A DNA stretch of 64,000 bases, from contig JOBE01000040.1 in assembly GCA_000717735.1 (NCBI GenBank), positions 1-64,000 of the forward strand, given 5' to 3'. The DNA is from Streptomyces griseoluteus. Lineage in GTDB: Bacteria > Actinomycetota > Actinomycetes > Streptomycetales > Streptomycetaceae. The position numbers and the translations under genes were made by a program. The notes under the pieces were generated by a model. It was not told where the DNA came from. It worked only from the letters and a program-made list of their open reading frames with translations, and did not search any database. Position 1 is the first letter of the stretch. Each line of letters starts with the position of its first letter. Positions 33,122 to 42,278 of this stretch are shown piece after piece.

Positions 33122-34165
33122 CTACGGGCAGATGAGCGAACCGCCCGGGTCGGGCCGGTAGGTGGCCACGGGGATCTCGCTGGGCGCCACCTCGCCGGCC
33201 GCGGGCAGCGGGAGGTCCGCGCGCAGCCGCCCGAAGACCTTCGCGGCGCCCTCCTCGTCCCAGCCGACGGTGGACCCGACCCCCGCGATGTTCGGGTTGA
33301 AGCGGCGCACGGGCACGGTGGCGAACGTCGTACGCTCCGGGGGCAGGTTCCGGAGCCGCGCGGCGAGCGTGAGGAGTTCCGTCGCCGAGATGCCCCGCTC
33401 GGCCGCGGCCGTCCCGCGCAGGGTCGCCGCGAGGGCCCCCAGCCGAGCGGGATCGTCGAGGACGCCGTCGCGGAGCCGTTCCAGGGTGTTCACCACGAAC
33501 TTCTGCTGCTTCCGCATCCGGCCGAAGTCCATCTGCCCGTCGGCCCGACGGGACCGCACGTACTGCAGCGCCTCGCCGCCGCCGACCGGTTTGGTGCCCG
33601 GCGCCAGGTCGAGCCCGGTGACCGTGTCCTTGAGGGGCGCCTCCGTACAGATGGGGACCCCGCCTTCGAGCTGGTCCACGGTGTCCATGAACCGCCGGAA
33701 GTCGATCTCCAGGTAGCGGTGGACGGGCAGTCCGGTCGTCGACTCGACGACCTCGACCGCGAAGGAGGAACCGCCCTCCGCCCAGGCTCCGTTGATCTTC
33801 GCCTGGTGAGCGGCGTGCAGCTTCCCGGTGCGCTGGTCGCGGTGCTGGTCGGGGAAGGTGGTGAGCGAGTCCCGGGGCAGGCTCACGACGTCGACCCGGT
33901 CGTTGTCCGCCGAGACGTGCACGAGCATCATCACGTCCGTGCAGTCGCACTCCTTCCCGCCGAGCCGGTAGCGCTCCTTCTCCTCCTCGGTGACACCCTT
34001 GCGGCTGTCGATGCCGACCACCAGGAGGTTCAGTCCCTGCTCCGGGGCGGGGAGTTCGGTGGGCGCGGCGGTGGCGAGCGCGCCGGGGGCGAGGGCGGCG
34101 AGGGCGGTGAGCGCCGCCGCGACGAGCAGCGGGCGTCGGGTCCGCCGGGGACGCGGGAATTTCAT
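33122..34165 (-). CDS. LytR-CpsA-Psr (LCP) family cell-wall polymer ligase-like protein
   Basis: A 347-residue exported protein. The N-terminal basic segment and signal/anchor (RRPLLVAAALTALAALAPGALA) precede the LCP domain. Key features: LLVVGIDSRKG, CDCTDVMMLVHVSADNDRVDVVSLPRDS (in parts), INGAWAEGG, and the catalytic-type Arg region ALQYVRSRRADGQMDFGRMRKQQ. LCP enzymes attach glycopolymers such as teichoic acids or capsule to peptidoglycan. It lies between two rodlins and near the polysaccharide operon, so attachment of that polymer is a possible role. It is the only gene between rodlin 1 and the 68-residue gene. Confidence 0.9.
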   Translation of the reverse strand: MKFPRPRRTRRPLLVAAALTALAALAPGALATAAPTELPAPEQGLNLLVVGIDSRKGVTEEEKERYRLGGKECDCTDVMMLVHVSADNDRVDVVSLPRDSLTTFPDQHRDQRTGKLHAAHQAKINGAWAEGGSSFAVEVVESTTGLPVHRYLEIDFRRFMDTVDQLEGGVPICTEAPLKDTVTGLDLAPGTKPVGGGEALQYVRSRRADGQMDFGRMRKQQKFVVNTLERLRDGVLDDPARLGALAATLRGTAAAERGISATELLTLAARLRNLPPERTTFATVPVRRFNPNIAGVGSTVGWDEEGAAKVFGRLRADLPLPAAGEVAPSEIPVATYRPDPGGSLICP

Positions 34166-34283
34166 GCCCGCACGGTAATTCGACCGTCCTCGCACACAGG
34201 TACGCGACGCGACATGAACAGGACGAATCACTCTCCTGCGACGCCTGTGGAATGATGCGGGAATCGCAGCGGAAGGAGCGAAG

Positions 34284-34490
34284 ATGGCGCCGGATCCCGG
34301 GAAATGGGAACGGATGGCCTTCATTCCGAAGAGCCGATATGTGAGCGACCCGTCCCCGGCGGACCGGACACCTTTCCCGGTCTATTCCGCCCTCGTGGAC
34401 CAGTGGGTCCAGGCGGGCCGGGCGGTGCCGGGGGTGCCGGACCGGGAGTGGGAACGCCTGATGGCGACGCCGGTCTGGCCGACGTGGTGA
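34284..34490 (+). CDS. Small hypothetical protein between LCP and rodlin 2
   Basis: A 68-residue soluble protein: MAPDPGKWERMAFIPKSRY, then TPFPVYSALVDQWVQAGRAVPG and EWERLMATPVWPTW. The excellent Shine-Dalgarno GGAAGGAG before the ATG at 34284 supports translation. It is rich in Trp and Pro, with no signal peptide. Family not recognised. Confidence 0.65.
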   Translation: MAPDPGKWERMAFIPKSRYVSDPSPADRTPFPVYSALVDQWVQAGRAVPGVPDREWERLMATPVWPTW

Positions 34491-34568
34491 AGAGGGAACG
34501 CACGGCAGCGAAAGGGGCCGCCCCGGAGGGCGGCCCCTGACGTGTGAACGTCGCGCGAAGGCGGAACG

Positions 34569-34979
34569 TCAGTTGTTGCCGACGCCGTTGCCCGAGAGGA
34601 CCGGGATGTCGTCCAGGATGTGCGAGAGCGGCTCGTCACCCTTGGCCTGGGTGGAGTTCTCGGTGCACTGCTGGTTCTGCGGGGAGGACAGCACATTGAT
34701 GTCCTGGACGGCGATCGGGATCAGGCCGACGATCGAACCGGCGTTGAGCTTGGCCGGCAGGCCGACGCACGGCTTGTTCAGGGAGCCCTGGACCAGTGCG
34801 AACTGGGGGCTCATGTTGCCGTAGGTGGCGGAGTTTCCGTACTCCTGGTGAGCGTGGTTGCCGCTCAGGGAGGTGGTGCCGCCGTCGTTGGAGATGGCGA
34901 GCGCCGGGGAGGCCACGGCGGCGGAGGCGCCGACGATGGAGACGGCCGCGGCCGCGGTGGCCATAACCTTCTTGATCAC
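34569..34979 (-). CDS. Rodlin 2
   Basis: A 136-residue rodlin with a signal peptide (VIKKVMATAAAAVSIVGASAA, cleavage after SPALA) and the mature rodlin pattern [65 protein letters not shown] start with AAGGGA upstream. It diverges from rodlin 3 across about 220 bp, the same arrangement as rdlA/rdlB in S. coelicolor. A GC hairpin at about 34518-34540 terminates it. Confidence 0.95.
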   Translation of the reverse strand: MIKKVMATAAAAVSIVGASAAVASPALAISNDGGTTSLSGNHAHQEYGNSATYGNMSPQFALVQGSLNKPCVGLPAKLNAGSIVGLIPIAVQDINVLSSPQNQQCTENSTQAKGDEPLSHILDDIPVLSGNGVGNN

Positions 34980-35023
34980 AAGAGTTCCCTTCTAGAACCG
35001 GCTCCGTGCAGGGAGCGACCTGA

Positions 35024-35051
35024 TCAACCGGCATGCGGACCCGGGGGTTCC
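35024..35051 (-). promoter_or_regulatory. Predicted sigma-BldN-type promoter of rodlin 2
   Basis: Minus strand GGAAC (35047-35051), 18-bp spacer, GTTGA (35024-35028), about 45 nt before the GTG start. Confidence 0.62.
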
Positions 35052-35122
35052 GCTGTGTCACCCCCTTGGCGGAGCGCACTCGGCAGCGCGAAACGCGGTC
35101 CCAGTCGAACGGGTGAAGTGCC

Positions 35123-35150
35123 GGAACCCCGGGGGGACGTGCGCAGTTGA
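35123..35150 (+). promoter_or_regulatory. Predicted sigma-BldN-type promoter of rodlin 3
   Basis: GGAAC (35123-35127), 18-bp spacer, GTTGA (35146-35150), about 50 nt before the GTG start of rodlin 3. It faces the rodlin 2 promoter back to back. Confidence 0.62.
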
Positions 35151-35199
35151 GCCCGTCGCATCAATCAGGTCGATTGGTGGGAACAGGAACGGAATCACC

Positions 35200-35613
35200 G
35201 TGATCAAGAAGATTATGGCGGCTGCGGCTGTTACGGCCTCTGTTGTCGGCGCTTCTGCTGCGGCGGCCTCCCCGGCGCTTGCCATCGCCGACGACGGCGG
35301 TACGACCTCGCTCAGCGGCAACGGCGCGCACCAGTCGTTCGGCAACTCGAAGACCAAGGGCGACATGAGCCCGCAGTTCTCTGCCGTCCAGGGTTCGCTG
35401 AACAAGCTGTGCCTCGGCGTCCCGGTCAAGGGCAACGTCGGCTCGGTCGTCGGCATCCTCGTCCCGGTCGCGGTCCAGGACATCAACGTCCTGTCCTCCC
35501 CGCAGAACCAGCAGTGCGCGGAGAACTCCACCCAGGCGAAGGGCGACGAGCCGCTGTCGCACATCCTGGAGGACATCCCGGTCCTCTCCGGGAACGGCGC
35601 CTACAACGGCTGA
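35200..35613 (+). CDS. Rodlin 3
   Basis: A 137-residue rodlin with signal peptide [20 protein letters not shown] and mature features [60 protein letters not shown]. It is the most diverged of the three ([13 protein letters not shown] instead of [13 protein letters not shown]). GTG start, AGGAACGGA upstream. Diverges from rodlin 2 and is followed by a chaplin in the same direction. Confidence 0.95.
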   Translation: MIKKIMAAAAVTASVVGASAAAASPALAIADDGGTTSLSGNGAHQSFGNSKTKGDMSPQFSAVQGSLNKLCLGVPVKGNVGSVVGILVPVAVQDINVLSSPQNQQCAENSTQAKGDEPLSHILEDIPVLSGNGAYNG

Positions 35614-35630
35614 TCCGCATCGCGCACGAC

Positions 35631-35666
35631 AGGGCCGGCGGGAACGTTCATGTTCCCGCCGGCCCT
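35631..35666. terminator. Terminator after rodlin 3
   Basis: A 15-bp perfect inverted repeat, AGGGCCGGCGGGAAC / GTTCCCGCCGGCCCT, with a 6-nt loop, 17 bp after the stop. Confidence 0.88.
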
Positions 35667-35792
35667 GTTCTGTGCGGTCCGTGCGCGCAATGGAGTGAAA
35701 AAGCGAATGTCGTGTCGGTCGCGGTTTCCTTTGTGCGGCACGTTCGTTGTCTTTTGTGCAATGTCTTCCGTCCCGGAAAGGATCCAGACGAA

Positions 35793-36026
35793 ATGAACTG
35801 TAAGAAGGCTGCGGCCGTCGTCGCCGGAATCATCATGGCCATGGGTGCGGCGTCGCCCGCCTTCGCGGACGCGGACGCCCACGGTGCGGCGATCGGCTCG
35901 CCGGGCGTCCTGTCCGGCAACGTGGTCCAGGTCCCGATCCACGTGCCGATCAACGTCTGCGGCAACAGCGTGAACGTGATCGCCCTGCTGAACCCGGCGG
36001 TCGGCAACACCTGCGTCAACGCCTGA
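35793..36026 (+). CDS. Short chaplin 1
   Basis: A 77-residue chaplin, an amyloid-forming surfactant protein that makes aerial hyphae hydrophobic. Signal peptide KKAAAVVAGIIMAMGAASPAFA, then the chaplin domain GSPGVLSGNVVQVPIHVPIN, VCGNSVNVIALLNPAVGNTC with the two disulfide-forming cysteines 19 positions apart. Short chaplins have one such domain and no sortase signal, as here. GAAAGGA precedes the ATG. No clear BldN-like promoter could be found in front of it. Confidence 0.95.
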   Translation: MNCKKAAAVVAGIIMAMGAASPAFADADAHGAAIGSPGVLSGNVVQVPIHVPINVCGNSVNVIALLNPAVGNTCVNA

Positions 36027-36049
36027 CCCACGGCGACACGCGGACACAG

Positions 36050-36089
36050 GGGCCGGCCCCGGAGAGCATCCGCTCTCCGGGGCCGGCCC
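36050..36089. terminator. Terminator after chaplin 1
   Basis: A 17-bp perfect inverted repeat (GGGCCGGCCCCGGAGAG / CTCTCCGGGGCCGGCCC) with a 6-nt loop. Confidence 0.88.
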
Positions 36090-36179
36090 TCCGTCATGCC
36101 GCGACCGGCGCCTTCCCGCCCGTACGCGGCCGGTCCACCGAGCCGCCCCGGGCGTCCGACCGCAGCCGCCGCCGCACAC

Positions 36180-37023
36180 CTCGCACGCGCCGCGCAGCGC
36201 GGGCGAGGGCATCCCGGCCCGGTCGAGGCTCGGGGTGAAGCCGGTGGCCGCGACGACGTGGTCGGTCTCCAGGACCGCCGCCCCGTCGGGACCGGCCACC
36301 TCCAGCCGGAGCCGCTCGTCCCCCGTCACCGTCGCCGAGGCGATCCGCCGCCCCAGGCGGACGTCCCCGACCTCCGCGAACCGCTCCCGGAGCCACCAGG
36401 CGCCGGAGGGGCCGAGGGCCGAGTCGAAGATCCGCCGGCGGGTACCGGCCGGCAGGCGCCGGAAGACACCCGGGGTGTCGGCGTACAGCTTGTTCTTCCA
36501 GCCGCAGCCGAGTCCCGTGTGCGGGGCGCGCAGCGCGGGCCACAGGCCGCGGTCGAGGGCCGGGGGCAGGGTGTTCCGGTTCAGCCGGTCCGCGCGGGCG
36601 ATGATCCGGACGGCGGCGGCGCCCCCTTCGGCGAGGAGCGCGGCCGTCGCCAGGGCGGCCTGGCCCGCCCCGACGACGGTGTCGTCCCGGCCGGCGAAGC
36701 GGTCGAGCGCGCCGTGGTGGCTGGAATGGCTGACGTACCGCCGGGGCAGCTCCCACAGCGGCCCGGGGACCTCAATGAAGGGCAGGACGCCGACCGCGAG
36801 CGCCACCGGCCGGGCGCGGATCGGGTTCGCCGTCCTCGGTGAGCAGCTCGAAGCCGTCGCCGGCGGGCGCGACCGAGGCGATGAGACGTTCGTCGAGGGC
36901 GGGGACGGCCTGCCGGGTGAACCAGTCGCCGTACGAGGCGAAGAAGTCGACCGGGAGCGGCACCCCGTGGGCGGCGCGGACGCCCCGCCTGGCGGCGTAG
37001 GCGTCGAGACCGTACGCCCCCCT
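36180..37023 (-). pseudogene. Remnant of FAD-dependent oxidoreductase (N-terminus and C-terminus missing, frameshift)
   Basis: The minus strand encodes the middle of an FAD-dependent oxidoreductase/lysine N-hydroxylase-like protein: AYGLDAYAARRGVRAAHGVP, FFASYGDWFTRQAVPALDE, VSHSSHHGALDRFAGRDDTV, VGAGQAALATAALLAEGG (NAD-binding), GCGWKNKLYADTPGVFRRLP, VAATGFTPSLDRAGMPSPALRG. The frame shifts near 36830 (between LLTEDGE and PIRARPVALAVGVLPF). The N-terminal FAD-binding region is absent, and homology stops near 36180. The family name is from memory. It is not expected to be functional. Confidence 0.75.
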
Positions 37024-37473
37024 GCGGGTCGGACAGGTGGGGCAGGCCCAGGACCGCGCAGGTCCGGCGAGCGCGGCCTTGCCGGCGTCCCGCAGCTGCT
37101 GCTCCTCGGTCTGCTCCGGCAGCAAGAGGCGCGGGGAGAGTCGGTCACGCCGGCGGGCCGGCGTGAGGGCGCTGACGTCGTCGAGCGAGACCGGCAGTAC
37201 GGGATGTGACGGGTCGTCGGTGGTCTCTCCGGCGATCCGGGTGAGGAGGGCGGCGAGTTCGGCGGAGGAATCCGTGCCGGGCCGGGCGCGGACCGAGCGG
37301 AGATGACGGGAGAGGGCGACCGGGCTCGTCGGCGATTCGACGACGGCGTGCACCTGGATTCCCGCCCGCCCGAGAGAGCGGTCGGCGCCGAGAGTGCCGT
37401 GATGGAAGGGGTTCCGGTCGAGCCGTACGAGGACGGTGGGTACGAGGGTGTCGAAACTCTGACGGCACGGCAC
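37024..37473 (-). pseudogene. Remnant of ATP-grasp (carbamoyl-phosphate-synthase-like) gene, N-terminal fragment fused to FAD remnant
   Basis: The first 150 or so codons read TVLVRLDRNPFHHGTLGADR, SLGRAGIQVHAVVES, PVLPVSLDDVSALTPARRRD, RLSPRLLLPEQ, LRDAGKAALAGPAR. This is the pre-ATP-grasp domain of proteins often annotated as carboxylate-amine ligase or ATP-grasp enzymes. It then runs directly, in frame, into the oxidoreductase remnant at about 37023. The ATP-binding domain is missing. A deletion between two formerly adjacent genes explains the fusion. Confidence 0.72.
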
Positions 37474-37634
37474 GGCATGCCCTTCATCTCGGGTGGGTGC
37501 CCCAACTGGGCGATGAAATTCTCTAATGGACTACTGATCAGAGCGAGCCACCGTCCACGGTCGGCTCATTAGGAATACTTTCGGAGAATCGGATTGACGG
37601 ATCATCAAAAGGCGTACGACGTGAAGGAGTGGCC

Positions 37635-39248
37635 ATGGCAGCCGCACACCGGAGAACTTCGAGAATGTGGCTGGGGGTGTTCACCGCCGGTCTCCTCGCC
37701 TCGGGCTCAGTCGTGCTCTCGTCCCCCGCGCACGCCACCGAAGCCGTAACGGCCGGAGACCCCGGGCCGACCCTCTCCAGCGCCATGGGAGCCTTCCTCG
37801 ACTCGGGCGCACTCGGGGTCGCCCGCATCGAACAGCTGCAGAGCTGGCTCGGCGGACGCGAACTCCGCGTCGGCCACACCTACCTGCCCGGCGACCTCTG
37901 GAAGAACATCGAGGGCCCGCCCGGCTTCCTCGACGCCTGGGCGGGCTGGCGCAACGAGAAGGCCGACCGGCTCTTCGTCCTCAACGTGCCCATGCTGGAA
38001 CGCAACGAGGCCGGCGTCTCCGACGCCGAGGTCCGCCGCCAGCTCCAGCTCGGCGCGGCCGGGTACTACGACCACCACTTCCGCACCCTCGCCGAGCGCC
38101 TCGTCGACCTCCGGGCCGAGGACACCGTCATCGTCCTCGGCTGGGAGATGAACGGCACCACCTACACCCACCGCTGCGCGCCCGACCCCACTGCGTGGAA
38201 GAAGTACTGGAACCGGATCGTCGGCGCGATGCGCTCCGTACCCGGCCAGGAATTCCGCTTCGACTTCAACCCGAGCCGCGGCCGCGACGCCGTCCCGTGG
38301 ACCGAGTGCTACCCGGGTGACGACGTCGTCGACATCATCGGCATGGATTCCTACGACCAGCCGCCGGGCTCCGACTTCGACCAGCACGTCAGCGAACCGT
38401 ACGGGCTCCAGAAGCAGGTCGACTTCGCCGCCGAGCACGGAAAGGAGATCTCCTATCCGGAATGGGGTCTCTTCCGGAACGGCGACAACACCGAGTACAT
38501 TCGGCGCATGCTGGAATGGTTGCGGCAGCACAAGCCGCTGTACCACACGATCACCGATTACTGCCCGCACGGCGTCTGGCAGTGCGACGACAATCCGCGG
38601 TCTTCGCAGATGTTCCGGCAGATGATGTACGGCATGGAACCGGAAATCCCGACGGAGCCGGAGATTCCCACGGAGCCGGAGATCCCGACGGAGCCGGAGC
38701 TGCCGACGGAACCGGAGATCCCGACGGACCCGACGGTTCCTGAGCCGAAGCCGGAGCCGAAGCCGGAGCCCAAGCCTGAGCCGAAGCCTGAGCCGAAGCC
38801 TGAGCCGAAGCCGGAACCGAAGCCGGAACCGAAGCCGGAACCGAAGCCGGAACCGAAGCCGGAACCGAAGCCGGAACCGAAGCCGGAGCCCAAGCCTGAG
38901 CCGAAGCCCGAGCCGAAGCCGGAACCCAAGCCCGAGCCCAAGCCCGAGCCCAAGCCGGAACCCAAGCCGGAACCCAAGCCCGAGCCCAAGCCGGAGCCCA
39001 AGCCTGAGCCGAAGCCGGAGCCGAAGCCGGAACCCAAGCCCGAGCCCAAGCCGGAACCCAAGCCCGAGCCGAAGCCGGAGCCCAAGCCGGAACCCAAGCC
39101 CGAGCCCAAGCCCTCCTGTTGGACCGTGAACCTCGGTTCATGGGTCGAGAGTTGGATCGGTGGGCCCGTCTGCGTCCCGAAGGACAACTGGAAGGACGAG
39201 GTCGACCTCGACTGGAAGGACGCCCTGACCGGCGTCTGGCCCTTCTGA
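37635..39248 (+). CDS. Secreted GH26-like glycosidase with PEPK-repeat tail
   Basis: A 537-residue secreted protein. Signal peptide ([19 protein letters not shown], cleavage near AHA). The catalytic domain (about 45-330) is GH26 beta-mannanase-like: [32 protein letters not shown] with the probable acid/base Glu, and [14 protein letters not shown] with the probable nucleophile Glu. Then come five EIPTEP-type units and 31 PEPK repeats (38739-39110). The last 44 residues (after [17 protein letters not shown]) carry two cysteines. GGAG precedes the ATG at 37635. A paralogue without the tail lies at 56782. The likely substrate is a surface polysaccharide, by context only. Confidence 0.87.
   Translation: MAAAHRRTSRMWLGVFTAGLLASGSVVLSSPAHATEAVTAGDPGPTLSSAMGAFLDSGALGVARIEQLQSWLGGRELRVGHTYLPGDLWKNIEGPPGFLDAWAGWRNEKADRLFVLNVPMLERNEAGVSDAEVRRQLQLGAAGYYDHHFRTLAERLVDLRAEDTVIVLGWEMNGTTYTHRCAPDPTAWKKYWNRIVGAMRSVPGQEFRFDFNPSRGRDAVPWTECYPGDDVVDIIGMDSYDQPPGSDFDQHVSEPYGLQKQVDFAAEHGKEISYPEWGLFRNGDNTEYIRRMLEWLRQHKPLYHTITDYCPHGVWQCDDNPRSSQMFRQMMYGMEPEIPTEPEIPTEPEIPTEPELPTEPEIPTDPTVPEPKPEPKPEPKPEPKPEPKPEPKPEPKPEPKPEPKPEPKPEPKPEPKPEPKPEPKPEPKPEPKPEPKPEPKPEPKPEPKPEPKPEPKPEPKPEPKPEPKPEPKPEPKPEPKPEPKPEPKPEPKPSCWTVNLGSWVESWIGGPVCVPKDNWKDEVDLDWKDALTGVWPF
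38739..39110 (+). repeat. 12-bp tandem repeat encoding 31 PEPK units
   Basis: 372 bp consist of 31 in-frame 12-bp units that differ only at third positions (CCG/CCC/CCT, GAG/GAA). They encode an extended rod with alternating charge. The repeat is probably prone to length change. Confidence 0.95.
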
Positions 39249-39281
39249 CCGGCCCGAGCCGGACCCCGGCGGCGGCGGAGT

Positions 39282-40442
39282 TCATCCGCCGCCGCTGCGC
39301 GGTGTGCGGCCGGGAAGGCGGCCGAGCGCCCTGCCCACCCAGGCGCGTTCGCGCGCCTGCCGGGCCGCCCAGCGGCGCGCGTCGGCGGCGCCCGCGCGCA
39401 GCCAGAGCAGCGGGGCCGTGCCCCGCCCGGTGAGCATGAGCCGCTGGTTGCCGACGGTCTCGGGCCGCCAGTGGTGCTTGTACGCCTCGGTGCCCCGCAG
39501 CATGCTCAGGGTGGCGCGTCCGCCGGCGCTGGTCTCCCCGGCGCCGTGCCGGAGCAGCATCGTCGCGACGTCGACCTTGCGGGCCCGCAGGGCCGGATCG
39601 GCGCCGTACAGATAGCCGCCGGCCAGTCGCGGGGACATCAGGGTGAGGTCGGCGGCGACGACGTCCCCGGCGAGCCGGAACTCGGTGACCATCGCGTCCC
39701 CGCGCTCCACCATCGGCCGCACGGCCCGGGTGAGGTGCTGGGCGAACCGGTCGCTGGTGTGCTCGGCGGTCACCCCGCGGTCCCGCCACTGGAGCTGATG
39801 GAGCTTCAGGAGACGGTCGAGCGCCGCCGGCACCTCGTCGCCGCTGACGACCCGCGCGTCGATGCCGAGGGCGTCCAGCTTGCGCAGCTTCGCGCGGACC
39901 CGCTGGGCCTTCCCCGAGGGGATCCGTTCGAGGAGCCCTTCCATGGGTACGGCGGGCAGTTCCAGGCACAGCGAATCGGGGAGCCGGCGCCGCGGGCCGC
40001 GCCACCGGGCGAACACCTGCTCGCTGGCCGCCCCTGGCCGTACCTCCCGCAGGTCGATCACCGCGCCCCTGGCGGCCCTGGCGATCCCGCGGGCCAGGGC
40101 GGGCGCGGCCTCCGGGCAGCCGTCGTCGAGGAGGACGTCCGTGAAGTCGGTGATCGTGCCGCCGAGCTGGGTGAGGGCGGGCAGCGGCCCCCGGGCCCGC
40201 ATCAGGGGAGCGGCGGCGACGAGTCCGCCGTCCTCACGCCGTACGAGCACCACCCGCAGCGCACCGGGGCGGCCGTACGAGAGCCACCAGGAGTGCAGCC
40301 AGGCGTGGGACTGGAAGGGGGTGGCGGAGGAGCAGCGCCCGTACAGCGCCGTCCACTCGGCCGTGAGGCGCCCGAAGGTCTCCTCGTCACGGCAGATCTC
40401 CGTCCGCAGGGCTCTCGCGGCTTCCGTGGCTCTCGCGGTCAC
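39282..40442 (-). CDS. GNAT/FemAB-like (CelD/BcsL family) acyltransferase of polysaccharide operon
   Basis: A 386-residue protein with a GNAT-like fold: [20 protein letters not shown], then [32 protein letters not shown] and [20 protein letters not shown], which are typical of CelD/BcsL acetyltransferases. Last gene of the operon. The GTG start (40440-40442) overlaps the stop of the Wzz-like gene. A role in decorating polymer subunits is inferred. Confidence 0.85.
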   Translation of the reverse strand: MTARATEAARALRTEICRDEETFGRLTAEWTALYGRCSSATPFQSHAWLHSWWLSYGRPGALRVVLVRREDGGLVAAAPLMRARGPLPALTQLGGTITDFTDVLLDDGCPEAAPALARGIARAARGAVIDLREVRPGAASEQVFARWRGPRRRLPDSLCLELPAVPMEGLLERIPSGKAQRVRAKLRKLDALGIDARVVSGDEVPAALDRLLKLHQLQWRDRGVTAEHTSDRFAQHLTRAVRPMVERGDAMVTEFRLAGDVVAADLTLMSPRLAGGYLYGADPALRARKVDVATMLLRHGAGETSAGGRATLSMLRGTEAYKHHWRPETVGNQRLMLTGRGTAPLLWLRAGAADARRWAARQARERAWVGRALGRLPGRTPRSGGG

Positions 40443-41131
40443 ACCGACTCCGCCTGGTGTGCGGCGACCGCGGGGGCGGGCACGGCGGCGGGCGCGGACG
40501 CGGCGGACGCCTGGTGTGCGGCGGCCGGCTGCCGGGAGTGCCGGGCCTCGCGGGCGGCGGCGCGCTTCGGACGGACCAGGAGGGCCAGGCCGCCGAGGAG
40601 ACCGCCGGCGCAGCCGCCGACGAGCGCGGAGAGCGGTGCGGAGGGGGAGACCGGGGCGACCGGCTTGGTGGCGCGGGAGAACTGGACGACCTTCACGCCC
40701 GTGCTGCCCGCCACGTGCGTGCTGTTGAGGACGAGCGCGCGGGCCACCCCGTCGGCCATGGACACGGCCTTCGCGGGCTTCTCGGCCCGTGCCGTGATCG
40801 AGATCATCGGCGCGTCGGGAGAGGTCGCGGCCTGCACGCTCCTGCGCAGGGTGTCGGCGCTGACCCCCGCCCACACCTGGGCGTCGCCGGTGACCGCGAT
40901 GTCGGTGGCGACCCGCCCGTACGCCTGGGCGAAGCCGAGTGCCGCCGCCGGGTCGGACTTCTCGGCCGGTACGACGATGACGTAGCTGACCGCCGCGTAC
41001 TCCGGGGTCTTGAGGGCCCCGTAACCGCCGCCGATGACGGCTCCGGCGAGGACGGCGGCGGGGAGCACCGCCCAGCGGCCCGGCGCGCGCAGGCGGGCGG
41101 GGAGGGAGGCACGGGGTGGGGTGGTCTTCAT
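40439..41131 (-). CDS. Wzz-like polysaccharide chain-length / tyrosine-kinase modulator protein
   Basis: A 230-residue membrane protein with two TM helices: WAVLPAAVLAGAVIGGGYGAL near the N-terminus and LVGGCAGGLLGGLALLV near residue 190. The extracytoplasmic part includes YVIVVPAEKSDPAAALGFAQAYGR and PMISITARAEKPAKAVSMAD, typical of Wzz/CpsC proteins. The tail is Ala/Pro-rich. No tyrosine kinase domain follows. It should control polymer length in Wzy-dependent assembly. Confidence 0.87.
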   Translation of the reverse strand: MKTTPPRASLPARLRAPGRWAVLPAAVLAGAVIGGGYGALKTPEYAAVSYVIVVPAEKSDPAAALGFAQAYGRVATDIAVTGDAQVWAGVSADTLRRSVQAATSPDAPMISITARAEKPAKAVSMADGVARALVLNSTHVAGSTGVKVVQFSRATKPVAPVSPSAPLSALVGGCAGGLLGGLALLVRPKRAAAREARHSRQPAAAHQASAASAPAAVPAPAVAAHQAESV

Positions 41132-41144
41132 GGGTCGGGCTCTC

Positions 41145-42278
41145 TCACTTCACGGGGGAGGGGGTGCCGTGGACGGCCTGGTCGTAGAGGGACATCAACT
41201 GACCCGCGCTGTGCGCGATGTCGTAGCGGCGGGCCGCCGCCGGCAGCGGAAGCCTGGCGAGCCGGGCGTCCCGGATGCCGCGCAGCGCGGAGACCAGCTC
41301 CGGTACGGGTTCGCCGATCCGGCGTGCCCCCGGCGCCGCCTCCGGGGCCAGGTCGTCGATCGCGGGACACGCCACGTAGAGCACGGGCAGGCCGGCGGCG
41401 AGGGCTTCGACGACGGCGAGGCCGAAGGTCTCGTCGGGCGAGGTGGACACGAAGACATCCATGGCGGACAGCAGTTCGGGCAGCGAGGGGCCGACCGAGG
41501 TGACGGTCGGCGGGTCCTCGCAGGCCCCGGCGAGGAGCACCCGGCCGGCGGCGCCGCACTCGCGGGCCACCCGCAGCAGCTCCTCCCGCTGGTCGCCGTC
41601 GCCGACGAGGAGCAACCGGGTCTCCGGGACCGAGGCCACCGCCCGGACGAGCCGGTCGAACCGCTTCCCCGGTGTGAGCCGCCCGACCCCGCCGACGACG
41701 TACGCGTCCTCGGGGATGCCGAGGACGCCCCGGGTGAGGCGGCGGGCCCGCGCGTCGAAGGCGAAGCGGTCCGTCTCGATGCCGTTGGGGACGACCCGGA
41801 TGCGGTCGGGGGGCACCCCCCAGTCGGCGAGCCGGCGGGCCACGCTCGGCGACACGGCGACCGTGGAGGTGCCGAGCCGCTCGGAGGCCAGATAGAGCGC
41901 GCGGGTGCCGGCCGAGAGCGGCCTGCCCTCGATCTGCGTCTCGCCGAGGGAGTGCTCGGTGGCGATGACGTTCCGTACCCCGGCCAGCCGGGCCGCCGTC
42001 CTGCCGTACACGCACGCCCGGTACAGATGCGTGTGGACGAGGTCGTAGCGGCCCTGACGGACGATCCGGGCGAGGCGGGGCAGCGCCCCGAGGTCGCGGT
42101 TGCCCGCCATGCCCAGATGGGTGACGGGGGTGCCGTCCGCCTCGATCCCCGCGGCGACGGCGCCGGGGTTGGTGAGGGTCACCACCCCGCTCTGCACCGG
42201 CAGGTGGCGAAGGAGCAGCCGCAGCTGCTGCTCGGCTCCGCCGATGCCGAGCCCGGTGATGACGTGCAGGACCTTCAC
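41145..42278 (-). CDS. Glycosyltransferase family 4
   Basis: A 377-residue GT-B enzyme. N-terminal KVLHVITGLGIGGAEQQLRLL is the standard GT4 opening. The C-terminal donor-binding region has VGGVGRLTPGKRFDRLVRAV, LLLVGDGDQREEL and the EX7E region STSPDETFGLAVVEALAAGLPV. The GTG start overlaps the deacetylase stop as GTGA. Confidence 0.94.
   Translation of the reverse strand: MKVLHVITGLGIGGAEQQLRLLLRHLPVQSGVVTLTNPGAVAAGIEADGTPVTHLGMAGNRDLGALPRLARIVRQGRYDLVHTHLYRACVYGRTAARLAGVRNVIATEHSLGETQIEGRPLSAGTRALYLASERLGTSTVAVSPSVARRLADWGVPPDRIRVVPNGIETDRFAFDARARRLTRGVLGIPEDAYVVGGVGRLTPGKRFDRLVRAVASVPETRLLLVGDGDQREELLRVARECGAAGRVLLAGACEDPPTVTSVGPSLPELLSAMDVFVSTSPDETFGLAVVEALAAGLPVLYVACPAIDDLAPEAAPGARRIGEPVPELVSALRGIRDARLARLPLPAAARRYDIAHSAGQLMSLYDQAVHGTPSPVK

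Noticed and set aside
35601..37505. A 634-codon minus-strand frame read as one protein
   Set aside because: It runs antisense through chaplin 1 and joins unrelated parts; only its middle is homologous to an FAD oxidoreductase and it is out of frame with the N-terminal part, so it is treated as a pseudogene.
38739..39110. Tandem repeat as a CRISPR array
   Set aside because: Units are contiguous 12-mers in a coding frame with no spacers.
38558..39187. Long minus-strand frame of Gly-Ser-Leu-Phe repeats (GSGLGSGF)
   Set aside because: It is the reverse complement of the PEPK repeat in the GH26-like gene and has no ribosome-binding site of its own.
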